Assembly: GCA_020849765.1 (NCBI GenBank)
Contig: JADLAY010000032.1
Span: forward strand, 1 to 36,185
Origin: Anaerolineae bacterium
Lineage (GTDB): Bacteria; Chloroflexota; Anaerolineae; Aggregatilineales; Phototrophicaceae
Length of the DNA stretch: 36,185 nucleotides
Direction of reading: 5' to 3'
The position numbers and the translations under genes are program-made. Below the pieces are notes generated by a model that saw only the letters and a list, made by a program, of their open reading frames with translations, was not told the DNA's origin and did not search any database. This document shows, one piece after another, positions 15,902-26,856 of the stretch. Every line of letters begins with the position of its first letter. Within the stretch, counting starts at the first letter, position 1.

Positions 15902-17332
15902 ATGACGGATATGCGTGGTATACTGCCGCCGGCAGAGGTCAAGACCCCGGCAGCGCTGTTGAAGTGGGCGAAGGATAATGACGTGCGGTTTGTCGACGTC
16001 AAGTTCGTCGACATCCGCGGTATTGTCCAGCACTTCAGCCTGCCGTTGGCAAACTTCGAAGAAGATGCCTTCAAGAATGGCCTTGGCTTCGACGGCTCGT
16101 CGATCCGCGGCTTCCAGACGATCAACAAGTCCGACCTCAACCTGATCCCGGACATCACGACCGCGTTCATCGACCCGGTCCCGGCAGTGCCCACGCTTAG
16201 CCTGATTTGCGACGTGGTCGATCTCGACGGTTCCTCGTATGCCAATGACCCGCGCGGTGTGCTCAAGCGCGCCAACGACTACCTGCTGGGTACCGGCCTT
16301 GCCGATATCTGCTACTTCGGGCCGGAAGCGGAATTCTTCATCTTCAGCAGCGTCGCTTTCGATAACAGCCCGAACGGCAGCTTCTACGAAGTCGATAGCC
16401 CGTCGGGCTTCTGGGGCACCGGTGAGCCGGGCCTGGGTTACCGCCCGCGCATCAAGGAAGGTTACTTCCCCGTCCCGCCGACCGATAAGATGCAGGATCT
16501 GCGCTCGGAGATGGTCGAAGTCCTCATGTCGTGCGGCGTCGACATCGAAGTCCATCACCACGAGGTCGGTGGCGCGGCGCAGGCGGAAATCGACATGCGC
16601 TTCGATGAGATGTGCAAGATGGCGGACAAGCTGCTGCTCTACAAGTATCTGATCCGCAACGTCGCCTACCAGAATGGCTACACGGTGACCTTCATGCCCA
16701 AGCCGATCTTCAGCGATAACGGCTCCGGCATGCACTGCCACCAGTCGCTCTGGAAAGATGGCAAGCCGCTCTTCTTTGACGAGTCCGGCTATGCGGGCCT
16801 GAGCGAAATGGCGCTCTACTACATCGGCGGCATCCTCAAGCACGCGCCCGCCATTCTGGCCTTCGCCGCCCCGACGACCAACAGCTATCGTCGTCTGGTG
16901 CCGGGCTACGAAGCACCCGTCAACCTGGTCTACAGCGCCCGCAACCGTTCGGCTGCCGTGCGTATCCCGATGTACAGCAACAGCCCCAAGGCCAAGCGTA
17001 TCGAGTTCCGCGCGCCGGACCCGACGGCCAACCCGTATCTGGCCTTCGCCGCCATGCTGATGGCCGGTCTGGACGGCATCCAGAACAAGATTCATCCCGG
17101 TGAACCGTCGGACTTCGACCTCTACGAAGAGGGAGTCGAGACCCCGACCGTGCCGGGCAGCCTGGGTGGCTCGCTGGCCGCGCTGGCCGAAGATCACGCC
17201 TTCCTGACCGAAGGTGGCGTCTTCACCGAAGACTTCATCAATGGCTACATCAGCTACAAGCAGGCTAACGAGGTCGACCCGGTGGCGATGCGTCCGCATC
17301 CGTTCGAATTCCAGCTCTACTACGACGCCTAA
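15902..17332 (+). CDS. glnA: Glutamine synthetase type I
   Basis: This 476-residue GSI makes glutamine from glutamate, ammonia and ATP in the cytoplasm and is the central ammonium-assimilation enzyme. The beta-grasp N-terminus has [14 protein letters not shown] and [10 protein letters not shown] (82-91 region). The ATP/metal site has [23 protein letters not shown] and [11 protein letters not shown], and the catalytic loop has [48 protein letters not shown] closes the site. The region equivalent to the E. coli adenylylation site reads DFDLYEEG. It keeps a Tyr but has a shorter loop, so regulation by adenylylation is uncertain. The ATG at 15902 has GGAGAG upstream. Confidence 0.97.
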   Translation: MTDMRGILPPAEVKTPAALLKWAKDNDVRFVDVKFVDIRGIVQHFSLPLANFEEDAFKNGLGFDGSSIRGFQTINKSDLNLIPDITTAFIDPVPAVPTLSLICDVVDLDGSSYANDPRGVLKRANDYLLGTGLADICYFGPEAEFFIFSSVAFDNSPNGSFYEVDSPSGFWGTGEPGLGYRPRIKEGYFPVPPTDKMQDLRSEMVEVLMSCGVDIEVHHHEVGGAAQAEIDMRFDEMCKMADKLLLYKYLIRNVAYQNGYTVTFMPKPIFSDNGSGMHCHQSLWKDGKPLFFDESGYAGLSEMALYYIGGILKHAPAILAFAAPTTNSYRRLVPGYEAPVNLVYSARNRSAAVRIPMYSNSPKAKRIEFRAPDPTANPYLAFAAMLMAGLDGIQNKIHPGEPSDFDLYEEGVETPTVPGSLGGSLAALAEDHAFLTEGGVFTEDFINGYISYKQANEVDPVAMRPHPFEFQLYYDA

Positions 17333-17361
17333 ACCCCGTCGAACCGGATATGTGTACCCTG

Positions 17362-17385
17362 CAGGGCGGTCGTTCGACCGCCCTG
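17362..17385 (+). terminator. Hairpin after glnA
   Basis: A perfect 10-bp stem (CAGGGCGGTC / GACCGCCCTG) with a GTTC loop lies 30 bases past the glnA stop. Only a weak TATGATTCT follows. The ribosome-binding site of the next gene begins nine bases later, so partial read-through is possible. Confidence 0.6.
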
Positions 17386-17409
17386 TATGATTCTAAGGAG
17401 GCTGCATCC

Positions 17410-17946
17410 ATGCTGACGACGACCGCGTTAACGCCCACCGCTGCGCGCGCGCAACTGCCGGCACTGGTCGATCTCCTGCGCGATGCGGTGGAAAGCGGCG
17501 CCTCGATTGGTTTCATGATGCCCTTCAATCAGGGGCTGGCGGAGAAGTTCTGGGCGGACATGATTGCCGACGCCGAAGCCAACCGGCGCATCCTGCTGGC
17601 CGCCTACGACGATGATAGGCTCGTCGGCACAGCACAGCTGGCGCTGGCTGAGCGCGAAAATTCGCGGCATCGCGCCGAGGTGCAGAAGGTGCTCGTCCAC
17701 ACGCGCGCACGGCGGCGCGGGATCGCCCTCATGCTGATGGAGGCGCTGGAAGCCGCGGCGCAGGCTGCCGCGCGCACACTGCTCGTGCTCGATACCTGCG
17801 CAGGCTCCGACGCCGAATACCTCTACCAACGATGCGGCTACACCGCCGCGGGGCGTATTCCGAACTACGCCTTGTTCCCCGACGGTGCGCCGTGTACGAC
17901 CGTGCTCTACTATAAGCAGCTCGAACTGCGCGACGGTGCGCGCTGA
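17410..17946 (+). CDS. GNAT-family N-acetyltransferase
   Basis: The 178-residue protein has a GNAT motif A at 93-110 (KVLVHTRARRRGIALMLM) and the AEYLYQRCGYTAAGRIP segment (residues 139-155) typical of the family's last strand. It probably acetylates a small amine in the cytoplasm; the acceptor is unknown. The ATG at 17410 is preceded by AAGGAGG, which outweighs the earlier open frame from 17350. It lies downstream of glnA and its hairpin and converges on the anti-sigma-like gene with a 3-base gap. Confidence 0.8.
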   Translation: MLTTTALTPTAARAQLPALVDLLRDAVESGASIGFMMPFNQGLAEKFWADMIADAEANRRILLAAYDDDRLVGTAQLALAERENSRHRAEVQKVLVHTRARRRGIALMLMEALEAAAQAAARTLLVLDTCAGSDAEYLYQRCGYTAAGRIPNYALFPDGAPCTTVLYYKQLELRDGAR

Positions 17947-17949
17947 CGC

Positions 17950-19368
17950 CTACTGCTGCAGCGTGGCGATGGCGTCACAGGCCGGGCAGCTCCCGTCCGG
18001 GCGCAGCATCGAATAGCCGTGATGGTAAGCGGCAGGGCTGACGCTGTTGTAGTTGAAGACGATCACAAGCTCGACCTGCTTGCTGCTCAGTTCGCTCATC
18101 AGGACGATCGACCCTGCCAGCCACCGGGCTTGCTCGTCGACCGACGTCTCGTTGGCCCAGGCGAACGGATCGGACATCTCTTCCGGCAGCCCCTCAGGCG
18201 AGATGTAACCCAACTCTGTGACGCACAGCGGGACGACATCGCCACGCTCGCGGAATGGCGCAGCGGCGCGCTCCAGCATGGTCGTCAGGTAGCGCGTGCC
18301 AGATTCGCCGCGCGAGTCGCCGCTGGTCGTGTCCGGCGCCACAATGCCTTCGACGTAGTGCACGCCGATGCAATCGGCAGCCTCCGCCGCGCCCGCCTGC
18401 GCCATCAACGTGTAATAGGTGTCGTCGTTGACCACGTGCTCGGACATGACGGACTGGGCACTGGTCGGCGCCAGGGCCGCGCTGATGACCATCACGTCAG
18501 GATTGGCCGCTTTAATCGCCTCGTAAGCGCCGGTCAGCAGGTCGACGTAGGCCACAGCGTCGATTTCGCCCGCGATCCAGTTCACGTCGATGTTCGGTTC
18601 GTTCCACACCTGGATCGCATCCGGCGCCAGCCCGGCCACCGTGCCGATGAAGCTGGCGTAGTCGTCCGTGTAGGTCTCGCGGTGCGCCATCATATCCAGC
18701 TTCGTGCCCGTGACCGTCAGCAGGATGCGCATGTCGTGCGCATGCACGGCGCTGATCAGCATGCTCGCCAGTTGCAGGCTGTCGAGACCGGATGCGATCT
18801 CGAATGGCAGGTTGACCGCAACCCACTCCATACCCATCGCCCGCAGTTGCGCCAGCGTCTCGTCGCTGAGATCGGCGACGTAAGCGCCGACGGGCAGCGG
18901 TAGAGCGGGCGGCGCAGCCACCGCACCGGGAGTCGGCGTCGGTGTCGGCTTGAGCAGTTGCGCGGGGGTCGGGGTCGATGCCTGCACGACGATTGGCGCG
19001 GCGGTAGGCTGGCCGTTCGGCAGGCCGAGCAAGACGCTCAGCAGGAGAAAAACAGCAGCTACCGCCGCCGCCAGTGTGAGCGGGATGGTGAGTCTGCGCG
19101 TGGGGCGTTGTCCGGGGAGATCGTGTGCGATTGTCGTCATCGGATAATCCTCGTGAAGGTTCGGTTTGGGGCGCTTGAGCTGCCCGTTGGATTGCAGCGG
19201 CGGCAGAGCACGCTGCATCAGGTTGGCGGAGGGCACGATGCGCGACGCGAGATGGTGTAGATCGGCGGCGGTCTGCGCTTCCGGCGAAGCGGGTGTCTCT
19301 TCGCGGCCTGCATGCAGGCGATCCACGAAATCGCTCAAGTCGTCGGCGTTGAATTGTTCGTCGTTCAT
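17950..19368 (-). CDS. Anti-sigma-like membrane protein with extracellular glycoside-hydrolase-like domain
   Basis: The 472-residue protein has a short acidic and helical cytoplasmic N-terminus (1-92), one membrane segment (about 95-116), a Thr-Pro-rich linker (130-150) and a large outside domain (158-472). The last looks like a clan-A TIM-barrel glycosidase. It has VWNEPN (254-259; acid/base candidate Glu257) and CVTELGY (382-388; nucleophile candidate Glu385). The N-terminus sits where a sigma-binding domain would be, and the ATG overlaps the sigma gene's stop as ATGA. By analogy with RsgI-type anti-sigma factors that carry carbohydrate-binding or GH domains, it may sense polysaccharide outside and control the partner sigma. 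No zinc-anti-sigma motif is visible. Whether it is catalytic or only binds sugar is unknown. Confidence 0.75.
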   Translation of the reverse strand: MNDEQFNADDLSDFVDRLHAGREETPASPEAQTAADLHHLASRIVPSANLMQRALPPLQSNGQLKRPKPNLHEDYPMTTIAHDLPGQRPTRRLTIPLTLAAAVAAVFLLLSVLLGLPNGQPTAAPIVVQASTPTPAQLLKPTPTPTPGAVAAPPALPLPVGAYVADLSDETLAQLRAMGMEWVAVNLPFEIASGLDSLQLASMLISAVHAHDMRILLTVTGTKLDMMAHRETYTDDYASFIGTVAGLAPDAIQVWNEPNIDVNWIAGEIDAVAYVDLLTGAYEAIKAANPDVMVISAALAPTSAQSVMSEHVVNDDTYYTLMAQAGAAEAADCIGVHYVEGIVAPDTTSGDSRGESGTRYLTTMLERAAAPFRERGDVVPLCVTELGYISPEGLPEEMSDPFAWANETSVDEQARWLAGSIVLMSELSSKQVELVIVFNYNSVSPAAYHHGYSMLRPDGSCPACDAIATLQQ

Positions 19369-19928
19369 CGCGTTTCCTCTTGCCGCTGCATTTGCTGGCG
19401 CAGCGCTCGCAGCGCGCGGTGCAGCAGCATCTTGACGGCGGCTTCACTCTTGCCCATCAGGCGGGCGGTCTCGGACGTATCGAGTTCGGCGAACATGCGC
19501 AGCCGGATGACCTCGGCCTGTTCGTCGGTCAGGTCACGCATGGCGTGGCGCAGGCGCTCCAGCTCCAGATTGAGCGAGGCGGCTTCTTCCGGCGATGCGC
19601 TGTCACGCGGCTGCTCGCTGAGCGCGTCCAGCGGCAGATCCGCCTTGTGCGCGCGAAAGTGATCCGCCACCACGTTGCGGGCGATGCCCAACAGCCAGCC
19701 GGCGAACCTGCCCTGTTCGTCGTAGGCATTCAGGCTGGTGTAGGCGGCCAGGAATGTCTCGGCGGTCAAGTCTTCCGCCAGCGCCGCCCCCCCGACGCGC
19801 ACGTAGATGTAGCGGTAGACGCGCGCCGCGTGGCGCACATACAGCTCGCCGAAAGCCGAAGACTCCGTCTGCGCGATCAGCGCCAGGGGCGCGTCGTCGG
19901 GTGCTGCATTCGTCGTCGGCACGGTCAC
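19365..19928 (-). CDS. ECF-type RNA polymerase sigma factor
   Basis: The 187-residue sigma factor has region 2 at about 20-90 (FGELYVRHAARVYRYIYVRV, AEDLTAETFLAAY, FAGWLLGIARNVVADHFR). Region 4 lies at about 127-180 (MRDLTDEQAEVIRLRMFAELD, SETARLMGKSEAAVKMLLHRALRALR). It would direct RNA polymerase to a small regulon, probably including its own promoter. The chosen GTG at 19928 has AAAGGA nine bases upstream. The frame extends to a TTG at 19985 without better support. It is paired by ATGA overlap with the GH-domain membrane protein and is divergent from the cation ATPase. Confidence 0.85.
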   Translation of the reverse strand: MTVPTTNAAPDDAPLALIAQTESSAFGELYVRHAARVYRYIYVRVGGAALAEDLTAETFLAAYTSLNAYDEQGRFAGWLLGIARNVVADHFRAHKADLPLDALSEQPRDSASPEEAASLNLELERLRHAMRDLTDEQAEVIRLRMFAELDTSETARLMGKSEAAVKMLLHRALRALRQQMQRQEETR

Positions 19929-20112
19929 ACGGTCACATCCTTTCTGACGCCGATCTACATGGTGTATATCGTGTTTACAGCGCAAAAGGTAACGCGGTTG
20001 ATGGATGTCAATTGCAGCGCGCGGGTGGGTCGAGTGGGCCTTGTTACGCCGGATCTTACGGGATAAGCTCGATGCGAGTCCCTATGTTCACGACTCATTA
20101 TCACTGGAAGGA

Positions 20113-22788
<2,676 letters not shown>

Positions 22789-22795
22789 GGCAATT

Positions 22796-22809
22796 GCCGA
22801 AATTTCGGC
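22796..22809. repeat. Perfect 14-bp palindrome downstream of the ATPase gene
   Basis: GCCGAAATTTCGGC lies eight bases past the ATPase stop. It is too symmetric and too short-looped for a usual terminator, so it may be an operator-like site. Confidence 0.35.
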
Positions 22810-22900
22810 GCGTCAGTTGAGGACAAGTCTTCTGATGCGCCGAACGCTGAATGCCGAAAGCCGACCGTCAACAACCAATAGCCAATCCCCAATCGCCCAG

Positions 22901-22906
22901 TATAAT
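22901..22906 (+). promoter_or_regulatory. -10 box (TATAAT) before the PfkB-type kinase gene
   Basis: A consensus TATAAT lies 43 bases before the ATG at 22950. No convincing -35 is seen at the right spacing. The kinase's ribosome-binding site AAGGA follows downstream. Confidence 0.4.
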
Positions 22907-22949
22907 GTCCTGAACGTCGCCCCTACCCTCGATACACGAAGGACACCGA

Positions 22950-23885
22950 ATGATCGTTTGCGTCACGCCCAACCCGACCATGGATCGCACTTACGTCGTG
23001 CCCGGCTACGGCGAGGGCGGCGTCTTCCGCGTGCAAACGCAGCACGTCGGTCCCGGTGGCAAGGGCATTAATGTGGCGCGCGCGGTCAGCGGCCTCGGTG
23101 GGCTGGGCGTCTGTGCTGGCTTCCTGGCCGGGCACACGGGCCGCCACATCATGGAGATGCTCGACAGCGAGGGCATTCACCAGCACTGGACGCTGCTCGA
23201 CGAAGGTGAGACGCGCACCTGCCCCGTGCTCGCCGATCTCGAACGGCAGCACACGACCGTTATCAACGAGCTTGGCCCGACCGCTCTGCCGGAAGATTGG
23301 GCGCGGCTCCAGCGCGACATCCTGGATGCCGCCGCCGACAGCGAGTTCGTTTGCTTCGGGGGCAGCCTGCCGCCCGGCGCGCCGTCGTCGGTCTTCGGCG
23401 ATTTGCTGGCCCTGCTGCGCGACGCGGGCAAAATCGTCTGGGTGGATACGAGTGGGCCGGGGCTGGCGGCGGCGCTCGAACAGAAGGGCTGTGGCATCAA
23501 GGTCAATCAGGCGGAGATCGGCGCCATCCTCGAACGAACCGTCGCCACGCCTCAGGCCGCAGCCGAGGCCGCCACGCACCTGAGCCAGCGGCTGGACGCG
23601 CCGGTTGTGGTGACGATGGGTGCGGCGGGCGCGGTGCTCTCGATGCACGGCGAAGTCTGGCGCGCGACCCCGCCGGAAATCCGCATCGTCAGCGACGTCG
23701 GCAGCGGCGACTCGTTCTTCGCCGGGCTGCTGGTCGGCTTCCTGCGCGGGCACACCCCCGTCAAGGCGCTGCGTCAGGCCGTCGCTGCCGGGGCCGCCAA
23801 CGCCCTCTCGATGGGCGGCGGCCGTTTCACCTGGGATCAGTTTGAGGATATGATGGCGCGGACGCAGGTCGAGTCGCTCGGCTGA
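22950..23885 (+). CDS. PfkB-family sugar-phosphate kinase (1-phosphofructokinase/tagatose-6-phosphate kinase-like)
   Basis: The 311-residue ribokinase-family protein has the start MIVCVTPNPTMDRTY and the motif GPGGKGINVAR (34-44). It also has SLPPGAP (139-145), VNQAEI (185-190) and the C-terminal signature DVGSGDSFFAG (249-259) with catalytic base Asp254. The opening TPNPTMDRTY and GGKGINVAR favour 1-phosphofructokinase, tagatose-6-phosphate kinase or 6-phosphofructokinase-2 over ribokinase. It would make a sugar bisphosphate for glycolysis in the cytoplasm. No PTS gene is near, so the substrate is not fixed. The ATG is preceded by AAGGA. Confidence 0.85.
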   Translation: MIVCVTPNPTMDRTYVVPGYGEGGVFRVQTQHVGPGGKGINVARAVSGLGGLGVCAGFLAGHTGRHIMEMLDSEGIHQHWTLLDEGETRTCPVLADLERQHTTVINELGPTALPEDWARLQRDILDAAADSEFVCFGGSLPPGAPSSVFGDLLALLRDAGKIVWVDTSGPGLAAALEQKGCGIKVNQAEIGAILERTVATPQAAAEAATHLSQRLDAPVVVTMGAAGAVLSMHGEVWRATPPEIRIVSDVGSGDSFFAGLLVGFLRGHTPVKALRQAVAAGAANALSMGGGRFTWDQFEDMMARTQVESLG

Positions 23886-23891
23886 TGCGCG

Positions 23892-25058
23892 TTAGTGCGC
23901 CTGCACGACGACGATGTAGCTGACCGGCTCGCCGCCGATCTCCGGCACGATGATTTGATAGGGGACACTCTCGCCGGGCGCAATCGCTTCGACCGGCAGA
24001 TCGACAAACGCGGCCGCGATTACGTTCTGCGATCCGTCGAACACTGTCAGGACGGCGCGCGGCGCCCGCGCCGGATCAGTCCCCATATTCTCGACCGACC
24101 CGCTCACGATCAGACGTCCCTGCCCGTCGAAACTCGACTCATCCGCGGCGATCAACTGCTCGACCGGGAACAGCGGCTCGCCGAGTTCGGCCTGCCACTC
24201 GTCGCTGCCCAGATAGACCTGGTAGCCGCGCGCATTGTTTGGCTGCCCCTGGCCGAAGCGTAAACTGAACGGCGCGAACCCACCGGGTGGGATGCCGTAG
24301 CCCATGACCGTATCGACCGCCTCGATCAGCGGCTGGCCTTCCGCCGTCGTCATCACGGCGCGCACGGGCGCGGCGCCGACCGCCGTCGTGCCGTAGTTAG
24401 CGACCTCGCCGGTGATGAAGAAGACGCCCTCCGCCGTCGACCACGCATACAGATGGAGCAGCGCCAGGTTGGTGCGCTTGGCCGAAGACAGCGTGCTCAG
24501 GTCGCTCGCTTCGAGCGGATCGTCGCTGTTGATTTGCAGTGTGTTGACGATGCGCTGCATCTCCGCCTGCCCTGCGGCATCCTCCGGCACGACCACGTCC
24601 ATGACCGCGATCTGGCTGCCCGCCTGCTGGATGAAGGTGTTGATCGGCTGGGTTTCGCCGCCCGGCAGTTGGCGGATGCCGGTCATGCGCCAGCTGCCGT
24701 CGCCCATCGCCTGCCGGTTCTGCTCGCTGTAGAACTCGACATCGGCGCGGATCTGCGACTGGTAGCGGTTGAGCAGGGCGGTGAAGGCGTCCGCATCCGG
24801 GGTGCTGCCCAGGTTGACGACGGCGACCGTCAGCGCCGGATCGCGCGCATCCGGCGGCGAAAAGGCCGTCGCCGCAAGCTGCGTCGTATTGATCACATAG
24901 GTCGACCAGGTGCGCGGCACGACGATGCTGAAGACGCCGCCGGGGTGCTGGTAGCGCAGCGGCGAGAGGTCAGGCGGCGGGGGTGTCGGCGCAAAGATCA
25001 CCGCATCACCACCGCAGCCACCGAGTATCAACAGGAGGAGAATGAGCCAACGTCGCAT
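23892..25058 (-). CDS. Lipoprotein with two domains of unknown function
   Basis: The 388-residue protein begins MRRWLILLLLILGGCGG, a lipoprotein signal with Cys15 as the lipidated residue, so it is anchored outside the membrane. A Pro-rich stretch follows, then a domain beginning FSIVVPRTWSTYV (about 55-185), similar to uncharacterised PsbP-like regions of bacterial lipoproteins. Two FxLYD-like beta domains (about 205-380) come last, for example VFDGSQNVIAAAFVDLPVEAIAPGESVPYQIIVP. No catalytic motif is seen. The start at 25058 is set by the lipobox; no ribosome-binding site is visible. The open frame begins at 25094. It converges with the kinase gene with a 6-base gap. Confidence 0.75.
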   Translation of the reverse strand: MRRWLILLLLILGGCGGDAVIFAPTPPPPDLSPLRYQHPGGVFSIVVPRTWSTYVINTTQLAATAFSPPDARDPALTVAVVNLGSTPDADAFTALLNRYQSQIRADVEFYSEQNRQAMGDGSWRMTGIRQLPGGETQPINTFIQQAGSQIAVMDVVVPEDAAGQAEMQRIVNTLQINSDDPLEASDLSTLSSAKRTNLALLHLYAWSTAEGVFFITGEVANYGTTAVGAAPVRAVMTTAEGQPLIEAVDTVMGYGIPPGGFAPFSLRFGQGQPNNARGYQVYLGSDEWQAELGEPLFPVEQLIAADESSFDGQGRLIVSGSVENMGTDPARAPRAVLTVFDGSQNVIAAAFVDLPVEAIAPGESVPYQIIVPEIGGEPVSYIVVVQAH

Positions 25059-25185
25059 AGCGACGCTATTGAACCACAAACCCGCCGCGCACACAACAAG
25101 TCCTTACAACGCGGGCGCATTTGGAAATATGAGATTATGCTGTCGGGCTATGATTGGGACAGACTTCTCTGGCAGGAACGCATCC

Positions 25186-25256
25186 CCGGCGGGTCAGAGC
25201 GGGTTTCAACCCGCTTCCCGCCGGAACGGTTAGCCGGGCGGCTTGCAGCCCCCGGC
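25186..25256. repeat. Pair of adjacent long hairpins in an intergenic region
   Basis: The first hairpin (25186-25224) has an 8-bp outer stem (CCGGCGGG / CCCGCCGG) and an 8-bp inner stem (AGCGGGTT / AACCCGCT), separated by an unequal internal loop. The second (25233-25256) pairs GCCGGG with CCCGGC and GGCT with AGCC. Both lie between the CHAD gene's stop and the lipoprotein's start. They are likely a dispersed repeat or an mRNA structure, and no T-run follows. Confidence 0.55.
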
Positions 25257-25282
25257 GGGTACGTGAAAATGCCCCGGCCTCG

Positions 25283-26257
25283 TTACAACGCCACCAATGC
25301 CGACGCGAGCTTGCGCTGGATCGGCGTCGAGTTGAAGCGCTTCCACACCTGCGGCACCTTCGCTTCGAGCGTTTCCAGCTCGGTGTTGAGCGCGTCGAGA
25401 TAGGTGCGCAGCGAATCGGCATCGTCGTCGTCCAGGTCGGGCAGCAGATCTTCCAGCCGATCCGTCGCGACCTGGATGTCCTGCATCGCGCCCAGGTGAT
25501 CCTGGATCGCCTTGAGTTCCGCCAGGAAGTCGTCTACGCTGGCGCCCATGATCTCGCTGAAGAAATGCACCAGATAGCGCAGCCGCTTGAACTCGATGCG
25601 CAGCGCGTGCAGCGTTTCGGGGTCGCCTTCGGCAATCGCGCCGTCGTAAGCGCGCACGGCCCCCAGATGCTCATAAACCTGCGTCGGCAGCAGGTGACGC
25701 AGTTGGCTCGGTGCCAGCGAGTCCTGGTCGATGCTGCGTGCGCCTGCCCCCGGCGTCGTCGCGAATTCGGCGAACTTGTTGACGAAGCGCCGGTAGCTAT
25801 CCTTGTTGAGGATGCGCACCAGATCCGCGCGTTCTTCCAGCCGCCTGTCGTCGAGCAGCGCGATCGTCGCCTCGAGCGGCACGCCGTTTGCTTGCTGGTA
25901 CGTGGTCAGATTGGCGATCATCACGTCCAGGTCGCGCACCGCACCGAGCGCATCCGCCGTCTTCTTGAGCTGGGCACGGAAGGTGCGCACCGTCTTGCTC
26001 TTATAGTAGGGTTCCAGCAGGCGCAGGGCGCTGCGCATCCGGCGCGTCGCCACGCGCATGTCGTGCACGTCCTCGATGTCGTCGCCGGTCTTGCTGCCAT
26101 CTTCGTGTTCGAGCATACGAATGAAATCACGAAGCAGCGCCTTACGCCCCGCTTCGGCCATCGTGTCATGAGGCTCAATCGGACGATCCGCCGCTCGCAG
26201 GACGTCGATCAATTGAGTATCAGGTTGATCCATGTTGATGCTTTCTGTGGAAGGCAT
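25283..26257 (-). CDS. CHAD-domain protein
   Basis: The 324-residue all-helical protein is of the CHAD type. It contains VHDMRVATRRMRSALRLLEPYY (about 64-85) with conserved His and Arg residues, DALGAVRDLDVM, LHALRIEFKRLRYLVHFF (about 217-234) and LGAMQDIQVA. CHAD proteins bind polyphosphate through conserved basic residues, often near polyphosphate metabolism genes; none is visible here. It is likely cytoplasmic. The start at 26257 lacks a ribosome-binding site, and the in-frame ATG at 26233 is an alternative. It is the third gene of the minus-strand set NTase-dtd-CHAD. Confidence 0.85.
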   Translation of the reverse strand: MPSTESINMDQPDTQLIDVLRAADRPIEPHDTMAEAGRKALLRDFIRMLEHEDGSKTGDDIEDVHDMRVATRRMRSALRLLEPYYKSKTVRTFRAQLKKTADALGAVRDLDVMIANLTTYQQANGVPLEATIALLDDRRLEERADLVRILNKDSYRRFVNKFAEFATTPGAGARSIDQDSLAPSQLRHLLPTQVYEHLGAVRAYDGAIAEGDPETLHALRIEFKRLRYLVHFFSEIMGASVDDFLAELKAIQDHLGAMQDIQVATDRLEDLLPDLDDDDADSLRTYLDALNTELETLEAKVPQVWKRFNSTPIQRKLASALVAL

Positions 26258-26369
26258 ATCATGGCGTTTATTTTAATGGATGTTTAAGCGAAGAATAAAA
26301 ACCTTAACATGAGCGCAGGTTGCTCTTAAAGCGTGGCGATTCAGACCACTGCGCATGCGTACAGCCGGC

Positions 26370-26822
26370 CTACATCATCTCCGCCGTGTCGAGCAGGATC
26401 GTCACCGGCCCGTCGTTGTGGATCTCGACCGCCATCATCGCGCCGAAAATGCCTTGCTCGACGCGCTCGATGCCTTCGCTGCGCAGGCAGACCGCGTATT
26501 GAGCGACCAGCGGCGCGGCGACATCAGGTTGTGCCGCATCGGTGAAGCCGGGACGTCGCCCGCGGCGCGCATCCGCGTACAGCGTGAACTGCGAGATCAC
26601 GAGTACGCCGCCGCCCACCTCCAGCGCGGACAGGTTCATCTTGCCGTCGGCATCGTCGAACACGCGCAGGTTGGCCGTCTTGCGCGCCAGGAATTCGGCC
26701 TGCGCGGGCGTGTCATCGTGCGTCACGCCGACGAGCGCGACAAAGCCGCGTTCGACCGCGCCCACGATCTGCCCGTCAACCGTCACGCTGCCGCGCGTCA
26801 CCCGCTGGAGTACCACTCGCAT
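26370..26822 (-). CDS. dtd: D-aminoacyl-tRNA deacylase
   Basis: This 150-residue DTD enzyme is full length for the family. It cleaves D-amino acids (and glycine) from mis-charged tRNAs. It begins MRVVLQRVTRGSVTVDG and contains GVTHDD, the active-site SQFTLYAD (77-84), GRRPGFT (88-94) and the chiral-proofreading NDGPVT loop with its Gly-cisPro dipeptide (136-141). It acts in the cytoplasm on aminoacyl-tRNA. A 16-bp palindrome lies just upstream. The ribosome-binding site is weak (GGGAAAGAA). Confidence 0.95.
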   Translation of the reverse strand: MRVVLQRVTRGSVTVDGQIVGAVERGFVALVGVTHDDTPAQAEFLARKTANLRVFDDADGKMNLSALEVGGGVLVISQFTLYADARRGRRPGFTDAAQPDVAAPLVAQYAVCLRSEGIERVEQGIFGAMMAVEIHNDGPVTILLDTAEMM

Positions 26823-26840
26823 CTGAGGTTCTTTCCCTAG

Positions 26841-26856
26841 GCCGGATCGATCCGGC
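26841..26856. promoter_or_regulatory. Perfect 16-bp palindrome between the NTase and dtd genes
   Basis: GCCGGATCGATCCGGC occupies nearly the whole gap and starts on the base after the NTase stop codon, 18 bases before the dtd ATG. With no loop and no T-run it looks more like a protein-binding site than a terminator. Confidence 0.4.

Noticed and set aside
15704..17299. 531-codon open frame on the minus strand
   Set aside because: It lies antisense to glnA, which has unmistakable family motifs. Its Arg/His/Val-rich composition is the usual shadow of a GC-rich gene.
17395..17409. Upstream start of the second GNAT at 17350
   Set aside because: It would read through the glnA hairpin. The AAGGAGG before 17410 gives a clear start.
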